Assembly (NCBI GenBank): GCA_016712445.1
Contig: JADJRB010000010.1
Coordinates: 89,989 to 153,988 of the forward strand
DNA: 64,000 bases
Reading direction: 5' to 3'
Source: Acidobacteriota bacterium
GTDB taxonomy: Bacteria > Pseudomonadota > Alphaproteobacteria > Caulobacterales > Hyphomonadaceae
A program made the position numbers and the translations under genes. Shown one piece after another: positions 17,125 to 25,664 of the stretch. Positions within the stretch are counted from its first letter, which is position 1. Each line of letters begins with the position of its first letter. The notes beneath the pieces are model-generated. The model saw only the letters and a list, made by a program, of their open reading frames with translations, was not told where the DNA came from and made no database searches.

Positions 17125-17934
17125 TCAGTCCGCCTCTTTCGACAGCTGCCGGTCGCGGTTCGCGGCGGCGCGCAGGGCGTCTCTCATCAACCGGGGCATC
17201 CCACCCGTGTCCATGAGGATGTCAAGGGCCGCCTGGGTGGTGCCGCCGGGGGAAGTGACTGCACGGCGAAGTGATTCGGGATCGGCGGTGCCGGAGGCCA
17301 TCAGCGCCGCTGCGCCTTCGACCGTGCGGCGCGCGAGGCGCTGGGCAAGCGCGCGCGGCAGGCCTTCGGCCTCGCCCGCCTCGGCCATCACTTCGGCGAG
17401 CAGGAAGAGGTAAGCCGGGCCCGACCCCGACAGGGCGGTGACGGCCGACATCAGCCCTTCATCGACCGGGCCTTCGACCTCGCCGAGCGGGGCGAGCAGG
17501 TCGCGGGCGGCGTCGGCATCGGCCGCAGCAAGTCCCGGCGCAGCAGAATAGACGGTGATGCCCTGCCCGATGGAGCCGGGCGTATTGGACATCGCGCGGA
17601 CCACGCGGGCCGTGCCGAGGCGGCGCGAAATCTGCGCGATGCGCACGCCCGCCATGATCGAGACGACAAGCGTGGCCGGGCCGACGAAGCCGGCGACCTG
17701 CGCAGCGACGGCAGCGAAGGCCTGCGGCTTGACCGCGAGCACCAGCACGCCAGCGGGCTTCACAGGCGGATTGAGCACGACCTTGCCGTCAGCGGCCCAG
17801 GCGGTGAAGTCTTCGGACGGGGTGGGCTCGATGACCGCGATGCGGCGCTTCGGCTTGGCCTTCAGCCAGCCGCGGGCCAGCGCCGATCCCATCCGGCCGG
17901 CCCCGACGAGGACAAGGGACGGCGCGGCAGCCAT
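17125..17934 (-). CDS. proC: Pyrroline-5-carboxylate reductase
   Basis: The final enzyme of proline synthesis, cytosolic, using NAD(P)H. The 269-residue product has the N-terminal Rossmann motif LVGAGRMGSALARGWL, the VLAVKPQ block, and the C-terminal signature VTALSGSGPAYLFLLAEVMAEAGEAEGL followed by TSPGGTTQAAL. Length is standard. It lies 8 bases downstream of the YbjN-like gene on the same strand. Confidence 0.94.
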   Translation of the reverse strand: MAAAPSLVLVGAGRMGSALARGWLKAKPKRRIAVIEPTPSEDFTAWAADGKVVLNPPVKPAGVLVLAVKPQAFAAVAAQVAGFVGPATLVVSIMAGVRIAQISRRLGTARVVRAMSNTPGSIGQGITVYSAAPGLAAADADAARDLLAPLGEVEGPVDEGLMSAVTALSGSGPAYLFLLAEVMAEAGEAEGLPRALAQRLARRTVEGAAALMASGTADPESLRRAVTSPGGTTQAALDILMDTGGMPRLMRDALRAAANRDRQLSKEAD

Positions 17935-17941
17935 TTGGGGC

Positions 17942-18445
17942 TCAGGCTTCGCCGTGGGTTTCGAACATCACCGCGTCGATGGCTTCGCGAGGCGACTTGC
18001 CGGCCCAGACGAGGAAGTTGAAAGCCGGCATGAAACGGTCAGCGGCGGCAACGGCGGCCGCGATGACGGCGCGCACTTCGCCCTGGCTGACCTCGTCGCG
18101 GCCTTCCATCGGGAAAGTGTAGCGGAAGATGATGACGCCGTCGTCCGACCAGAAATCGAAATGGCCGACCCAGAGGCGCTCGTTGGCGAGCATCACGAGC
18201 TCGGCAATCGCGCTGCGCTTGGCGGCCATCGCCTTCACGTCGAGGGTCAGCGAGAAGTGGATGGCGGAGGGTTCAGGCCGGTAGGCGAACAGTGCGCCCA
18301 TGTCACCCCAGCGGGTTTCCGCGACTACCTGGAGGGTGCCTTCTTCGTCCCGCTCGCAGGGCCAGTTGGCCGCCTCAAGCACGACCTCGACGATGTCGAG
18401 GGGGTCGATGTCGAAGTCCGGGGTGTGTTCGAGTTCAAGGCTCAT
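17942..18445 (-). CDS. YbjN domain-containing protein
   Basis: A 167-residue cytoplasmic protein with the YbjN fold: a first block LDIVEVVLEAANWPCERDEEGTLQVV, a second block GALFAYRPEPSAIHFSLTLDVKA and a C-terminal helix region ending in DAVMFETHGEA. YbjN proteins resemble class I secretion chaperones and affect motility and stress traits. ATG 18445 gives the family start; the upstream in-frame extension is not supported. In alphaproteobacteria ybjN-like genes commonly sit next to proC, as here. Confidence 0.85.
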   Translation of the reverse strand: MSLELEHTPDFDIDPLDIVEVVLEAANWPCERDEEGTLQVVAETRWGDMGALFAYRPEPSAIHFSLTLDVKAMAAKRSAIAELVMLANERLWVGHFDFWSDDGVIIFRYTFPMEGRDEVSQGEVRAVIAAAVAAADRFMPAFNFLVWAGKSPREAIDAVMFETHGEA

Positions 18446-18558
18446 GCAGGCGCCTCCGCTTCGCAGTCTCAGGATTGGGGCCGGATTCGGAAGACAAATC
18501 CACTCCCCGAACAAACCGGCCGGACGGGCGCTTGTCCACCCGGTTCAACAGTCAGGCA

Positions 18559-18819
18559 TCAGGAAGCCGTGGATTTCCCTTGGCCCGCCTCGAGCGCGGC
18601 GATGCGGGCTTCCAGCGTCTCGACCCGGTCAAGGGCAGCGGTGGCGATGGCCTTCAGGGCTTCCACTTCATCGCGGCCGGCAAGGTCCATGTCGGCGATC
18701 AGCGCGCGCACGCGGGCCTGGGCGGCGGTCTTGGCTTCCTCGCCGGCGGCGCGGGCGGCGCCGAGCGCGCCGGTCATCAGGCTGGCGATGTCATCGAGCA
18801 GTGGATTTGTGCCAGCCAT
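18559..18819 (-). CDS. ubiK: UbiK family accessory factor (BMFP)
   Basis: An 86-residue protein: a N-terminal amphipathic helix (NPLLDDIASLMTGALGAARAA) and a C-terminal coiled coil (ALDRVETLEARIAALE). This is the BMFP/YqiC architecture, in which UbiK supports ubiquinone biosynthesis and trimerises. The start ATG 18819 fits the family exactly. It is divergent from lgt with 75 bases between them. Confidence 0.85.
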   Translation of the reverse strand: MAGTNPLLDDIASLMTGALGAARAAGEEAKTAAQARVRALIADMDLAGRDEVEALKAIATAALDRVETLEARIAALEAGQGKSTAS

Positions 18820-18894
18820 GCAGCTACTCCTTCGCGCCGGGAATGCCCGTGCCCTAGCAGATAGGGTGCCGGACAGACAGGGAAAAGACGCCGC

Positions 18895-19848
18895 ATGACA
18901 GACCTCCTCGCCGCCCTCAGCGTTTACTTTACCCAGGCCGCGCTGACGTTTCCGGAATGGAGCCCTGCGCTCTTCTCGATCGATTTCGGCTTTGCCGGTC
19001 TCGGGGAGTTCCACCTGCGCTGGTACGCGCTCGGCTATATCGCCGGGATCGGCGGGGCCTGGTGGTATGCGAGCCAGCTGCTGAAGCGCCCGGCCCTGTG
19101 GGGCGGCGAGCCGCCGCTGAGCCAGGAAGCGATGGATGACCTGATGTTCTGGATCATCATCGGCATCATCCTCGGCGGGCGGCTCGGCTACATCCTGTTC
19201 TACATGGTGCCCTACCAGATGGACGTGCTGGCCGCCGATCCGCTGACCATCATCCGCATCTGGGACGGCGGCATGGCCTTCCATGGCGGCATCCTCGGGG
19301 TGGCGATCGTGCTGTGGTGGTTTGCGGCGAAGCGCGGCGTGAAGCTGCTCTCGGTGGGCGACATTGCAGGCGTCACCGCCCCCATCGGCATCGGCCTCGT
19401 GCGGATCGCCAACTTCGTCAACGGCGAGCTTTACGGCCGGCATACCGACGCCCCGGTCGGCATGGTGTTCCCGGAGGGCTACGTGCAGGGATCCACGCCG
19501 CCGGCCTATAACTGGGACACCGGCGAGTGGGTCTATTCGGGGACCGAAATGGCCCGCCATCCGAGCCAGCTTTACGAGTCCGTGCTGGAAGGCTGGCTGC
19601 CCCTGCTCGTGCTGTCGCTGCTGATCTGGAAGTTCGGCGCCCTGAAGCGCCCCGGTCTCGTGGCAGGACTTTTCCTGATCATGTACGGTGTGGGGCGATC
19701 TGTTGCCGAAAACTTCCGGATGCCGGATTCTTTTGTCAGCGGACTGCCAGAATGGCTGACGATGGGGATGATCCTGTCGGTGCCGATGTGGATCGGCGGC
19801 GCCTGGCTCATCTGGAACGCCTTGAAAGCGCAGGAAAAGCGCGTATAA
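18895..19848 (+). CDS. lgt: Prolipoprotein diacylglyceryl transferase
   Basis: The inner-membrane enzyme that attaches diacylglycerol to the lipobox cysteine of prolipoproteins. The 317-residue product has about seven membrane helices and the family motifs: LRWYALGYIAG, GGRLGYILFY, IWDGGMAFHGG and the Lgt signature RIANFVNGELYGR, followed by HPSQLYE. Length is normal. The final helix region ends with a short basic tail. Confidence 0.95.
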   Translation: MTDLLAALSVYFTQAALTFPEWSPALFSIDFGFAGLGEFHLRWYALGYIAGIGGAWWYASQLLKRPALWGGEPPLSQEAMDDLMFWIIIGIILGGRLGYILFYMVPYQMDVLAADPLTIIRIWDGGMAFHGGILGVAIVLWWFAAKRGVKLLSVGDIAGVTAPIGIGLVRIANFVNGELYGRHTDAPVGMVFPEGYVQGSTPPAYNWDTGEWVYSGTEMARHPSQLYESVLEGWLPLLVLSLLIWKFGALKRPGLVAGLFLIMYGVGRSVAENFRMPDSFVSGLPEWLTMGMILSVPMWIGGAWLIWNALKAQEKRV

Positions 19849-19910
19849 GGATTTCGTTAATACGTAGAGTTACGGATGCTTTGACGCGCGAACCTGGGGA
19901 GGGGGGCGCA

Positions 19911-20273
19911 ATGAAGTCTGACAGCCTGTACCGTCTGACAGCGGCGTGCCTGTTCACGCACGAGCTCGATTCCCCCCTGAGACAGGGCTGGAACCCGCTC
20001 GCGCTGAACACAAGTTCCTATACTTCATTCGACCAGCAGATCTTCATGTGGGCACACGTGCCGATCGTGCTCGGGATGATCTTCCTTGCCGAGACGGGCA
20101 GCCGCGCGGCCATCCGCTACGGGCTCTGCGTGTTTGCGGTGGTGCATGTCGGGCTGCACTGGTTCTATCGCAACACCCCGGTCTACGATTTCAGCTCCCT
20201 GTCCTCGTGGGTGCTGATCCTGCTGGCCGGCATATTCGGTGCGGCCTATTTGGTGCCCGCGAAGGCGCGATAA
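19911..20273 (+). CDS. Small membrane protein (possibly DUF6713)
   Basis: A 120-residue membrane protein with an early THELDSPLRQGWNPL motif and three hydrophobic helices (about residues 43-62, 67-86 and 93-115). The HELD motif near the N terminus resembles the DUF6713 group, but I hold this lightly. The ATG is preceded by GGGGAGGGGGG at good spacing. It sits between lgt and the methyltransferase gene on the same strand. Confidence 0.65.
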   Translation: MKSDSLYRLTAACLFTHELDSPLRQGWNPLALNTSSYTSFDQQIFMWAHVPIVLGMIFLAETGSRAAIRYGLCVFAVVHVGLHWFYRNTPVYDFSSLSSWVLILLAGIFGAAYLVPAKAR

Positions 20274-20297
20274 CGCGCTGAAGAAATTGACGGACAC

Positions 20298-21344
20298 ATG
20301 ACTCTAAAAGACCGGCTGGTTCGCCTGATCGAAAGCGGCGGGCCGATCCCGCTTTCAACCTACATGCAGATTGCCCTGCACGACCCGAAGGGCGGCTATT
20401 ACGCCGCGCGTCCGGGTATCGGGCGCGATTTCACGACGGCGCCCGAAACCAGCCAGGTGTTCGGCGAATTGCTCGGGCTGTGGCTGGTGCATGAATGGCG
20501 GGCGCTGGGATCGCCGGCAGCGTTCCAGCTGGTCGAGATCGGACCGGGGCGCGGCCAGCTGATGCTCGACGCCCTGCGCGCGGCAGGCACAGCGGGCGGC
20601 GACGAGTTCGCCAGCGCGATGCGGCTGGTGTTCATCGAGCCGAGCCCGTTATTGCAAGCGGAGCTCAAGGCGCTGTTCGCGCCCTCGAAGCCGGAGTTCG
20701 CGTCAAAGCTGGCGGAGGTCGCCGATGGCCCTGCCCTGATCGTCGCCAACGAGTATCTGGATTGCCTGCCCGCCCGCCAGTTCCGCAAGGCCGGCGAGGC
20801 CTGGCACGAATGCGTGATCGGGCTGGACAGCGCGGGCGCGCTGGTGTTCGGCCTCGCTGCCGACGAGCCGCGCCCGCCGCATGAGATGGCGCCCTCCGGT
20901 GACACCGTCGAGGTGCAGGCGGGGCTGGACCTGATCGTGGCGGATCTTGTCTCCCGCACGGCCCCGGTGCGGGCCCTGTTCATCGACTATGGCCCGGATG
21001 ACCGGGCGCCCGGCGACACTTTGCGGGCTTACCGGCGCGGCGCGCAGGTCTCGCCCCTTGAAGCGCCGGGCGAGACCGACCTGACCGTCGATGTCGATTT
21101 CGGGCGGCTGGCACGGCTCGCCCGCTCGGCCGGGCTCGACGTGGCCGGCCCCGCGCCGCAGGGCATGTTCCTGCTCGGCCTCGGCGCGCAGGCGCGGCTG
21201 AACCAGCTCGTCACCGCCAATCCGGAGGACGGCGAAGCGCTGTTCAACGCGGCGCGCAAGCTGATCGACCCGAAAGACATGGGCGCCCGCTTCAAGGCAA
21301 TCTGCCTGTCCTCGGCCGGGCTGGCGAAGCCGGCAGGTTTCTGA
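20298..21344 (+). CDS. SAM-dependent methyltransferase, MidA/NDUFAF7 family
   Basis: A 348-residue class I methyltransferase. The family signature YYAARPGIGRDFTTAPETSQVFGELLGLW appears near residue 35, and the SAM site as LVEIGPGRGQLMLDALRA near 75. NDUFAF7 methylates an arginine of respiratory complex I subunit NDUFS2; the bacterial role is inferred from that. In many alphaproteobacteria the gene is directly downstream of lgt, which matches this context. Confidence 0.92.
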   Translation: MTLKDRLVRLIESGGPIPLSTYMQIALHDPKGGYYAARPGIGRDFTTAPETSQVFGELLGLWLVHEWRALGSPAAFQLVEIGPGRGQLMLDALRAAGTAGGDEFASAMRLVFIEPSPLLQAELKALFAPSKPEFASKLAEVADGPALIVANEYLDCLPARQFRKAGEAWHECVIGLDSAGALVFGLAADEPRPPHEMAPSGDTVEVQAGLDLIVADLVSRTAPVRALFIDYGPDDRAPGDTLRAYRRGAQVSPLEAPGETDLTVDVDFGRLARLARSAGLDVAGPAPQGMFLLGLGAQARLNQLVTANPEDGEALFNAARKLIDPKDMGARFKAICLSSAGLAKPAGF

Positions 21345-21405
21345 CGCGCCTATTGGCGTTCGCTCCGAAAGCCCCATGTTAGGGTCCGAAAGACGAGGTG
21401 CGCAC

Positions 21406-22410
21406 GTGGCGGAACTTTCCATTCTTGAGCTGGGGCGCGTGCGCGAGGGATTTACCCGCGCCGATGCCCTGAATGAGGCGCGCCGACTCGCCCAGCATGC
21501 CGAGGGGCTTGGCTACAAGCGCTTCTGGGTGGCCGAGCATCACAACATGTCGGCGGTGACGACGGCGGCGACGTCGCTGGTGGTTTCGCACATCGCGGCG
21601 GGCACGAAGACGATCCGCGTGGGCGCGGGCGGCATCATGTTGCCGAACCATGCGCCCTACGTGATCGCCGAACAGTTCGGCACGCTGGAAGCCCTGTATC
21701 CGGGCCGCATCGATCTCGGGCTCGGGCGCGCTCCGGGCACTGACCAGCTGACGCTGCGCGCGCTACGGCGCGACGGCATGGCAGCGGAGAATTTCCAGCA
21801 GGACGTGCTTGAGCTGCAGGCCTGGCTCGGCCCGGTGGCGCCGGGCCAGCGGATCGAGGCGGTGCCAGGATCGAACTCCAATGTGCCGCTGTGGATCCTT
21901 GGCTCCAGTCTTTACGGCGCGCAGATGGCCGCGGCCTACGGCTTCCCGTTCGGCTTTGCCTCACACTTTGCGCCGCAGATGCTGGACCAAGCGCTGGCGA
22001 TCTACCGGCAGAGCTACCGGCCCTCGAAGCAGCAGCCGAAGCCCTATGCGCTGATCGGCGTCAACATCATCGCGGCGGAGTCGGACGAAGAGGCGAAATA
22101 CCTCGCCACCTCGCAGCAGATGTCGTTCGCCAATCTCGTGCGCGGCGAACGCAAGCTGATGCAGAAACCGATCGACGACATCGACACCTACTGGACGCCG
22201 CAGGAAAAAATGCAGGCCTCGCACATGCTGAACTTCAGCATCGTGGGAAATGCCGAAACCGTCCGTACCGGGATTAACCGCCTGCTGGAGCGCACAGAGG
22301 CCGATGAGCTGATGGTCGTCTCCGACATGTACGACCAGGACAAGCGCCGGCGATCTTTCGAGATCATCGCGGGCGTGATGGCGGACCTGAAAGTGGGCGC
22401 CAGCGCCTGA
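21406..22410 (+). CDS. LLM class flavin-dependent oxidoreductase
   Basis: A 334-residue luciferase-like monooxygenase (TIM barrel). Family marks: FWVAEHHNM near residue 45, the GGIMLPNHAPYVIAEQFGTLEALYPGRIDLGLGRAPG block, and WILGSSLYGAQMAAAYGFPFGFASHF in the middle. Substrate unknown. GTG 21406 has GACGAGG upstream and gives the usual N terminus; an ATG at 21376 would add 10 residues. Confidence 0.9.
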   Translation: MAELSILELGRVREGFTRADALNEARRLAQHAEGLGYKRFWVAEHHNMSAVTTAATSLVVSHIAAGTKTIRVGAGGIMLPNHAPYVIAEQFGTLEALYPGRIDLGLGRAPGTDQLTLRALRRDGMAAENFQQDVLELQAWLGPVAPGQRIEAVPGSNSNVPLWILGSSLYGAQMAAAYGFPFGFASHFAPQMLDQALAIYRQSYRPSKQQPKPYALIGVNIIAAESDEEAKYLATSQQMSFANLVRGERKLMQKPIDDIDTYWTPQEKMQASHMLNFSIVGNAETVRTGINRLLERTEADELMVVSDMYDQDKRRRSFEIIAGVMADLKVGASA

Positions 22411-22538
22411 GCGCTGTTTCGGCGCGCAAGAAGCAAGAACAGTGATCACTGGCGCAAACGCTTGCGGGCCAATTACCTGTTTTGTAGGCTGAATCCCTTA
22501 TTCCTCCCAGATACAGGTTTTCTGCCATACTTCGTCAG

Positions 22539-23084
22539 GTGCTCCAGCAGGCCACGGGCAGCGATCATGCCCGACTGGACGGACTTGTGTCCGGACTCGA
22601 TTTCGCGAACGAGGCGAACTACCGGCGATTCCTGACATCGACGCATGCCGCGCTAGCGGGGCTTGAGCAGCAGCTGGAACGGTCGAATGTGTCGGGTCTG
22701 CTGCAGGACTGGGCGCAGCGGCGGCGGCGGTTCGCGCTGGCAGAGGATCTCGGCGCCCTTGGCGCGGATGCCGGCCAGCCCATGCAGGGACCATCAAAAG
22801 GCAAGCTGACCAGCGATGAAATGCTGGGCACGCTCTACGTGTTGGAAGGCAGCCGGCTGGGGGCAACTGTGCTCGCCGCCCGCGCGGCCGACTCTTCAAG
22901 CGCCGCGGTGCGCGATAATGTCCGCTACCTGACACATGGCAGGGACGGCCGCTTCTGGCGTTCCTTTCTCTCGCTGCTGGCCGACGCTTCGGCGGTTGAT
23001 ACCCAACCGATGATCGCAAGTGCGCACGCCGCATTCGCGATCTTTACCCGCGCCTTCGAGGCGCAGGGAGCCGCTTTACGGTGA
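22539..23084 (+). CDS. bphO: Biliverdin-producing heme oxygenase
   Basis: A 181-residue helical enzyme that opens haem to biliverdin, supplying the chromophore of the phytochrome encoded next. The proximal haem-ligand region is SDHARLDGLVSG near the N terminus, and the distal helix region GTLYVLEGSRLGATVLAAR is typical of the BphO group. The start is GTG 22539; upstream the frame closes at 22485 with no other usual start codon. The stop overlaps the bphP start by 4 bases (GTGA). Confidence 0.88.
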   Translation: MLQQATGSDHARLDGLVSGLDFANEANYRRFLTSTHAALAGLEQQLERSNVSGLLQDWAQRRRRFALAEDLGALGADAGQPMQGPSKGKLTSDEMLGTLYVLEGSRLGATVLAARAADSSSAAVRDNVRYLTHGRDGRFWRSFLSLLADASAVDTQPMIASAHAAFAIFTRAFEAQGAALR

Positions 23085-25633
23085 ATGACAACTTAGCGAC
23101 ACAACCGGCAACGTTGAGCAATTGCGACGTTGAGCCGATCCATATTCCGGGAACGATCCAGGCGATCGGTTGCCTGCTGGCCTGTGACCCGGACAGCTTC
23201 GTCATCCGGCATGCGTCCACCAACACTGAAGACCTGCTGGGTCTCGGCGCGGGAAGCGTGATCGGCGCATCGCTCGACGATGTGCTGGGCCGGGAGATCG
23301 GCCACGAGGTGCGCAACAGCCTTGCCCGCTCGCCGGACCCGTCGCGGCCCGGCCTGCTGTTCCGGCAGAACGCCAGCGGCGGCCGCGCCTTCGATATCGT
23401 GGCTCACATGCATGATGGCCGCGTGATCATTGAACTGAAACCTGCGGCGCCGCAGTCCGATCCGGCATCGCTGGAACTCGCGCGCACGATCATCCGGCGG
23501 CTGGGTGCGGAGACGCGGCTGTCGCAGCTCTTGCGCAATGCGCCGCGGCTGCTGTTCGGCGCGCTGAAGTACGACCGCGTGATGGTCTACCGCTTCGCCG
23601 AGAATGGCGCCGGCCAGGTGGTGGCAGAGACGAAGCGCGCCGACCTCGAGAGCTTTTCGGGCCAGTGGTTCCCGGCGAGCGACATTCCGGCCCAGGCGCG
23701 TGCGCTCTACTTGCGCAACACGATCCGCGTGGTGTCTGATGCATCAGGCGAGACGGTGCCGATCCTGCCGGTGACCGATGCGGACGGCCGCCCGATCGAC
23801 CTCAGCTATGCCCACCTGCGAAGCGTCTCGCCGATCCACTGCGAATATCTGCGCAACATGGGCGTCGCCGCGTCGATGTCGGTGTCGATCATCGTCGAGG
23901 GAAAGCTCTGGGGACTGATTGCCTGCCACCACTATTCGCCGCGCGCCCTGTCGCTGGCCGAACGGATGAACATCGAGCTGATCGGTGACTGTTTCTCGAT
24001 GCAGGTGGAGTCGCTGATTTCCCGCGAACTGCTGCAGGCAGCTGCCAAGGTGCGCGCCGCGCTGGGCGACATCCTTCTGCGCATCGTCGACGAGCCGCGC
24101 CCTGACCTGCTGCTGCGCGCGCGGATCGATGACATGGCGAAACTGATCCCCAGCGACGGCGCCGCGCTCTGGCTGGAGGGCGAAGCGGAGCGGTCCGGTC
24201 GTACGCCTGCGGACGATATCCTGCAGCAGGTCGCGCGCCTGGCAGAGTCTGAAGCGCCCGGGCAAGTGTGGGCTACCGACCGACTGTCGACGCGGCTGGA
24301 AGGGCCGATGCCCGGCGGGCCGGCGGGCGTGCTTGCCATTCCGCTGTCGAAGGCGGCCGGCGACTACCTGTTCTATTTCCGCAAGGAAGTGGTCGAGACG
24401 ATCGAATGGGGCGGCGATCCGAACAAGGCCTACACGACCGGCCCGAACGGCGACCGACTGACGCCGCGCGTCAGTTTCGCAATCTGGAAGGAAGAAGTAC
24501 GCGGACAATCCCAGCCCTGGACGGCGCAGGTGCTCGAAGCGGCAGAAGGCATCAGGATTGCGTTGATGGAAATCACGCTGCGCCAGACGGCGCTTTTGCA
24601 AGCGGAACGCCAGCAGGCCGAGGTGCGCCAGCGCCGGCTGAACGACGAGCTGAACCACCGCGTCAAGAACATCCTTGCCCTGATTCGCTCGCTGCTGCGC
24701 CAGTCGAAGGACGATGGCCGCTCGCTGGCAGACTATGTCTCGACGCTGGAAGGGCGCATCATGTCGCTCGCCAAGGCGCACGACCAGGTCTGGCATGGCA
24801 GCGAAGGCGGCCACCTGAAGAGCCTCGTCGAGACCGAGCTGTCGCCCTATCACGGCCGGGGCGCGGTGATTGAGCTGCAAGGCCCGCCGGTCGTGCTGGA
24901 TGCACGGGCGTTTTCGGTGGTTGCACTGGTCGTGCACGAGCTGGCGACGAACGCGGCGAAGTATGGATCCATCTCTTCCGACCACGGACGGCTCGATATC
25001 GCCTGGCGCTTGAACGATTCCGGCGACTGCGTGATCGAGTGGACTGAAAGCGGCGGGCCGCCGGTCACGCCGCCGAAGCGCAAGGGCTTTGGCTCGACGC
25101 TGATCGACCGCAGCATTCCGTTTGACCTGCAGGGCGAGGTCGACCTCGCCTACAGGCCGGAGGGCCTGCGGGCATCGATCCGGATCCCCGCGCCATTTGT
25201 CTCGGTGGCAGAGGCAGCGCCGGCCTCGGCCGCCTCCCCTGCCCAGCGCAAGGCGCCGCGCGTGTCGCTCGCGGGCCTGAACATGCTCGTGGTCGAAGAC
25301 CAGTTCGTGGTGGCGCTGGAGATGGAGGACCTCCTCCTCAAGCTGGGCGCGGAGACCGTCGAAGTGGCCGCGACCCCCGCCAACGCGCTGGCCGCCATCC
25401 GCCGGCAGAAGCCGGATGTCGCACTGCTCGACGTGAACCTCGGCGGGTCGTCATCGATCGAGGTCGCGCGCACGCTGATCGGCGCCGGGGTGCCGGTGCT
25501 GTTCACGACCGGCTATGCCGACAATGCGCATATCCCGCCGGAACTGCAGGCGGTGCCGGTGCTGCGCAAGCCCTACACGTCGGCCCTGCTGTCCGCTGCG
25601 CTCGAACGCCTGCTGCGCGGGCGCGCGGTCTGA
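23081..25633 (+). CDS. bphP: Bacteriophytochrome: PAS-GAF-PHY, HWE histidine kinase, receiver
   Basis: A red/far-red light-sensing hybrid kinase of 850 residues. Cys15 in TLSNCDVEPIHIPG is the biliverdin-binding cysteine of bacterial phytochromes; GAF has WFPASDIPAQARALY and the PHY domain follows to about 500. The kinase near 518 has LNDELNHRVKNILALI, the HWE-type phosphoacceptor box, with later N-box VVHELATNAAKYG. A receiver domain from about 732 to the end carries phosphoacceptor Asp in LLDVNLGG and conserved Lys in LRKPY. Output partners are not nearby. Co-translated with bphO. Confidence 0.94.
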   Translation: MNDNLATQPATLSNCDVEPIHIPGTIQAIGCLLACDPDSFVIRHASTNTEDLLGLGAGSVIGASLDDVLGREIGHEVRNSLARSPDPSRPGLLFRQNASGGRAFDIVAHMHDGRVIIELKPAAPQSDPASLELARTIIRRLGAETRLSQLLRNAPRLLFGALKYDRVMVYRFAENGAGQVVAETKRADLESFSGQWFPASDIPAQARALYLRNTIRVVSDASGETVPILPVTDADGRPIDLSYAHLRSVSPIHCEYLRNMGVAASMSVSIIVEGKLWGLIACHHYSPRALSLAERMNIELIGDCFSMQVESLISRELLQAAAKVRAALGDILLRIVDEPRPDLLLRARIDDMAKLIPSDGAALWLEGEAERSGRTPADDILQQVARLAESEAPGQVWATDRLSTRLEGPMPGGPAGVLAIPLSKAAGDYLFYFRKEVVETIEWGGDPNKAYTTGPNGDRLTPRVSFAIWKEEVRGQSQPWTAQVLEAAEGIRIALMEITLRQTALLQAERQQAEVRQRRLNDELNHRVKNILALIRSLLRQSKDDGRSLADYVSTLEGRIMSLAKAHDQVWHGSEGGHLKSLVETELSPYHGRGAVIELQGPPVVLDARAFSVVALVVHELATNAAKYGSISSDHGRLDIAWRLNDSGDCVIEWTESGGPPVTPPKRKGFGSTLIDRSIPFDLQGEVDLAYRPEGLRASIRIPAPFVSVAEAAPASAASPAQRKAPRVSLAGLNMLVVEDQFVVALEMEDLLLKLGAETVEVAATPANALAAIRRQKPDVALLDVNLGGSSSIEVARTLIGAGVPVLFTTGYADNAHIPPELQAVPVLRKPYTSALLSAALERLLRGRAV

Positions 25634-25664
25634 CCGGGACGTCTGATCGCAGGGCGGCGCGGCA

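Noticed and set aside
23744..24985. 413-codon minus-strand frame opposite bphP
   Set aside because: Shadow frame; the phytochrome signature lies on the plus strand.
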